Shown here piece after piece: positions 5,357-6,810 of a stretch of 6,810 nt of DNA. The notes beneath the pieces are model-generated. The model saw only the letters and a program-made list of their open reading frames with translations, was not told the DNA's origin and did no database searches. Origin of the DNA: Candidatus Berkelbacteria bacterium (GTDB lineage Bacteria > Patescibacteriota > UBA1384 > CAILIB01); the NCBI GenBank assembly GCA_020058355.1, contig JAGVEG010000029.1, positions 1 through 6,810 on the forward strand, read 5' to 3'. The first letter of the stretch is position 1. Every line of letters starts with the position of its first letter. The position numbers were made by a program, and so were the translations under genes.

Positions 5357-5363
5357 ATTTTCT
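5317..5363 (+). terminator. Rho-independent terminator after the large ATPase gene, TTTTCATT tail
   Basis: AAGGAGCC (5317-5324) pairs perfectly with GGCTCCTT (5346-5353); the stem is followed by TTCATTTTCT, so the read-out is CCTTTTCATTTTCT. The 21-base loop can form a small inner CAC/GTG stem. It lies about 170 bases after the ATPase stop codon and is the first good plus-strand terminator there. Confidence 0.7.
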
Positions 5364-5463
5364 AAGTGAGGGCAAATTATATTAAAGTCTTAAAAGATAT
5401 ATTGTCGGACTATATTATGTATCCCTTAAACGACTAAGAAGCACGACAAATGGCAGACACATC

Positions 5464-5489
5464 TACGGACATGCTCCGTAATTTTTTCT
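5464..5489 (+). terminator. Possible second plus-strand terminator
   Basis: TACGGA (5464-5469) pairs with TCCGTA (5475-5480) around a five-base loop and is followed by ATTTTTTCT. The T-run also pairs with AAAAAAT at 5492-5498. It may back up the terminator at 5317, or end a short RNA from a weak promoter (TTAAAA 5390-5395, 17 bp, TATTAT 5413-5418). Confidence 0.45.
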
Positions 5490-5490
5490 G

Positions 5491-5589
5491 CAAAAAATGC
5501 ACCCCTCTCTACTGATTCAGGCTACGGGCCTGCCTCTCCTCATACTACGTCAGTCCACAATTCTCCCAGGGGTCAGACATCGCTACAAA
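5491..5589 (-). ncRNA. Weak candidate small RNA downstream of secF
   Basis: On the minus strand a TATAAT box (5601-5596) has no clear -35 box but predicts a start near 5589. The next 100 bases are closed by ACCCCT (5573-5568) pairing with AGGGGT (5506-5501), with an inner hairpin CAGGC-CCGTA-GCCTG, and are followed two bases later by ATTTTTT (5498-5492). This is promoter-like, structured and T-ended, but the flanking DNA is AT-rich, so chance matches are likely. Confidence 0.22.
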
Positions 5590-5610
5590 GAAAATATTAT
5601 ACGACATTAT

Positions 5611-5656
5611 AAATAAAAATAATATGTGGGAGGTCTAGTAGTGCCTCCCACATATT
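5611..5656 (-). terminator. Rho-independent terminator of secDF
   Basis: AATATGTGGGAGG (5621-5633) pairs perfectly with CCTCCCACATATT (5644-5656), thirteen pairs with a ten-base loop. On the minus strand it is followed by ATTTTTATTT (5620-5611). It lies 20 bases after the secF stop codon, the expected place for the operon terminator. Confidence 0.85.
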
Positions 5657-5676
5657 CTCACGAAACCAAGCGGCGG

Positions 5677-6591
5677 CTACTTACGTCGCTGTAGCCAGTC
5701 TACAAGTAGTGGAGTAGCGGTAAAGATCGAAGAATACGTACCAATCCCTACCCCAAGCGTGAGGGCGAGGATAAAATTACGAATACTGGGGCCTCCCAGG
5801 AATAGGAGGGCAAGTAGTACGAGAATGACGGTGAATGATGTAGTGACCGAGCGAACTACGGTTTGATTCACGGACGCCTCAGCAATTTCAGCAATCCCGT
5901 GGCCGCTATGACGGCGCAGATTTTCGCGCAGACGGTCGAATACTACGATGGTATCGTTTACGGAGAATCCCATAATGGTCAGTACGGCGGTGATAAAGAG
6001 GGCGTCAACTTCGACGCTAGGAAAAAGTCTTCCAATAATTGAGAACGCCCCGAGAACGAAGAGGAGGTCGTGAAGGAGTGCTATGATCGCAATAATACCA
6101 AACTGCCAACCCTTGGCGGGCTTGGGCATGCGCCGGAAGCTAATGGCGATGTAAAGAATAATGACCAGTGACGTAATAATCACCGAAAGAACCGCCTGGC
6201 GGATGGTGCTCTTGGCTACCGATCCTCCGACATTGGCAAAGGATTGCTCGGTAATAATCTGCCCTTCCCCACCCTTTTCTTTCAGGAGCGTAATAATACC
6301 GTCAGCGCGGGTGCGCGGATCGACATCGTCCTTGTTTGCGTAGCGGATGTAGGCTTCGGAACCATCATTCAACAGCTGGACGGAAGCTCCCTCCCCTGCT
6401 GCCTCGCGGATGGACTCGATGGCAATGTTCTCAGAGAACTTAACCTGTAGGACGGTACCGCCAAGAAAGTCGATGCCGACGTTAAGGCGCCAAACGGCTA
6501 GGGCAATACAGCCAGGGATCAGAAGGATCAGAGAAATCGCGTACCAGAGCTTGCGCTTGGCGATGAGGGGGTATGAGCGAGTGGTTTCCAT
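5677..6591 (-). CDS. secF: Protein translocase subunit SecF
   Basis: SecF is an inner-membrane partner of SecD in the Sec export complex; with SecD it uses the proton gradient to help pull proteins out after SecA-driven passage through SecYEG. The 304 residues are the normal length. TM1 is about residues 15-35, followed by the family motif GIDFLGGT (39-46). A periplasmic domain (about 47-130) comes next, then five membrane segments. The conserved segments are LLHD (172-175), GFSVNDTIVVFDRLREN (208-224), NQTVVRSVTTS (242-252) and TYSSIF (285-290). The usual VGP before TM2 reads VGG here. The ATG overlaps the secD stop as TAATG and no Shine-Dalgarno is seen, so translation is probably coupled to secD. 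The stop is TAG, followed by a strong terminator. Confidence 0.96.
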   Translation of the reverse strand: METTRSYPLIAKRKLWYAISLILLIPGCIALAVWRLNVGIDFLGGTVLQVKFSENIAIESIREAAGEGASVQLLNDGSEAYIRYANKDDVDPRTRADGIITLLKEKGGEGQIITEQSFANVGGSVAKSTIRQAVLSVIITSLVIILYIAISFRRMPKPAKGWQFGIIAIIALLHDLLFVLGAFSIIGRLFPSVEVDALFITAVLTIMGFSVNDTIVVFDRLRENLRRHSGHGIAEIAEASVNQTVVRSVTTSFTVILVLLALLFLGGPSIRNFILALTLGVGIGTYSSIFTATPLLVDWLQRRK

Positions 6592-6810
6592 TAGAGTGAA
6601 GCTAGAAGTTTACCAAGGCGTCCACGACTAATCAGAAGTAGCCAGGTACGAATAACGGTAACAGCGGTAAAGAGGCTAATCAGGGCGCCAAGACCAAGAA
6701 TAAGGGCAAAACCGCGTACTGATCCTGAGCCGAAGCTAAAGATGATGATCGACGAGATCAGGGTTGAGGCGTGGGAGTCACGGATTGAAGGCCATGCGCG
6801 CAGGAAGGCC
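6591..6810 (-). CDS. secD: Protein translocase subunit SecD, C-terminal end (5' part outside window)
   Basis: The frame (codons from 6809 down, stop TAA 6593-6591) gives the last 72 residues of SecD. It reads RAWPSIRDSHASTLISS, then IIIFSFGSGSVRGFALILG, then ALISLFTAVTVIRTWLLL. This matches the SecD end: the D-S/A-N-x-x-T-L segment, the F-G-x-G-x-x-(K/R)-G-F-A loop and the final membrane helix with LFTAV. A serine-histidine pair replaces the more usual A/S-N. The stop shares one base with the secF start, so the two form an operon. The promoter is outside the window. Confidence 0.93.
   Translation of the reverse strand, partial: AFLRAWPSIRDSHASTLISSIIIFSFGSGSVRGFALILGLGALISLFTAVTVIRTWLLLISRGRLGKLLASL

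Larger units (their letters stand above)
5150..5676. other. Non-coding interval between convergent gene sets
   Basis: Plus-strand transcription of the ATPase gene and minus-strand transcription of secDF converge here. The left part (5212-5356) is a row of five hairpins; the middle (about 5374-5440) is distinctly AT-rich with several TATAAT-like words; the right part carries the secF terminator. Open frames here, for example a 37-codon one from ATG 5256, lack a ribosome site and overlap hairpins, so I do not call them. AAGGAGG at 5197-5203 looks like a Shine-Dalgarno but only a 19-codon frame starting GTG follows. No tRNA or rRNA is visible. Confidence 0.6.

Noticed and set aside
5146..5358. 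70-codon minus-strand frame
   Set aside because: It runs through five hairpins and a T-run, has no ribosome site and ends across the ATPase stop codon.
5256..5369. 37-codon plus-strand frame beginning MTWRWLIGQ
   Set aside because: No Shine-Dalgarno is present and the frame contains the terminator hairpin at 5317-5353; the structured-RNA reading explains the bases better.
1..6810. Insertion sequences, CRISPR arrays, tRNA genes or attachment sites
   Set aside because: I saw no transposase motif, no regularly spaced repeats, no tRNA T-loop with matching acceptor stems, and no target-site duplications.

Overview
The window looks like chromosomal DNA of a Candidate Phyla Radiation (Patescibacteria) bacterium. 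The main evidence is the 943-residue gene at 2318-5149. Its N-terminal half, ahead of a VirD4/TraG-type ATPase domain, has the form I recall from Patescibacteria, with the LHGIL, SLEIVA and ESQLYAQYPEL motifs. The gene at 1269-1949 also resembles a hypothetical protein common in that group. This is memory of families, not a database result. Stops are TAA, TAG and TGA used normally, so there is no sign of the TGA-to-glycine code of Gracilibacteria.

Layout, left to right. (1) 1-706, plus strand: the 3' end of a type IV secretion/HerA-type ATPase gene. (2) 707-1268: 562 bp without a credible protein gene. It carries several hairpins whose U-tracts all lie on the minus strand, and my best candidate for an undescribed element: a roughly 135-nt minus-strand RNA (about 1167 to 1033) with its own promoter, a closed junction-like fold and a terminator. 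Its promoter is back to back with a plus-strand promoter. (3) 1269-1949: an acidic, coiled-coil plus duplicated beta-domain protein, ended by a terminator. (4) 2012-2224: a small two-helix membrane protein, ended by a strong terminator. (5) 2318-5149: the full-length paralogue of gene 1, apparently leaderless. (6) 5150-5676: 527 bp without a credible gene, containing a five-hairpin structured block, an AT-rich stretch and the secF terminator. (7) 5677-6810, minus strand: secF and the 3' end of secD, overlapping by one base.

How the genes may work together: two tandem paralogous ATPases (VDEFQNF Walker B in both) suggest a DNA or protein translocation machine at the membrane. The coiled-coil protein and the small membrane protein lie between them and may be accessory parts, but this is inferred from position only. 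secD-secF is the ordinary protein-export accessory operon and converges on the ATPase cluster.

A recurring signature is a hairpin followed at once by TTTTCATT, seen at four sites on both strands. It probably reflects the terminator style of this genome. All RNA structures were found by eye; no folding or database search was run.
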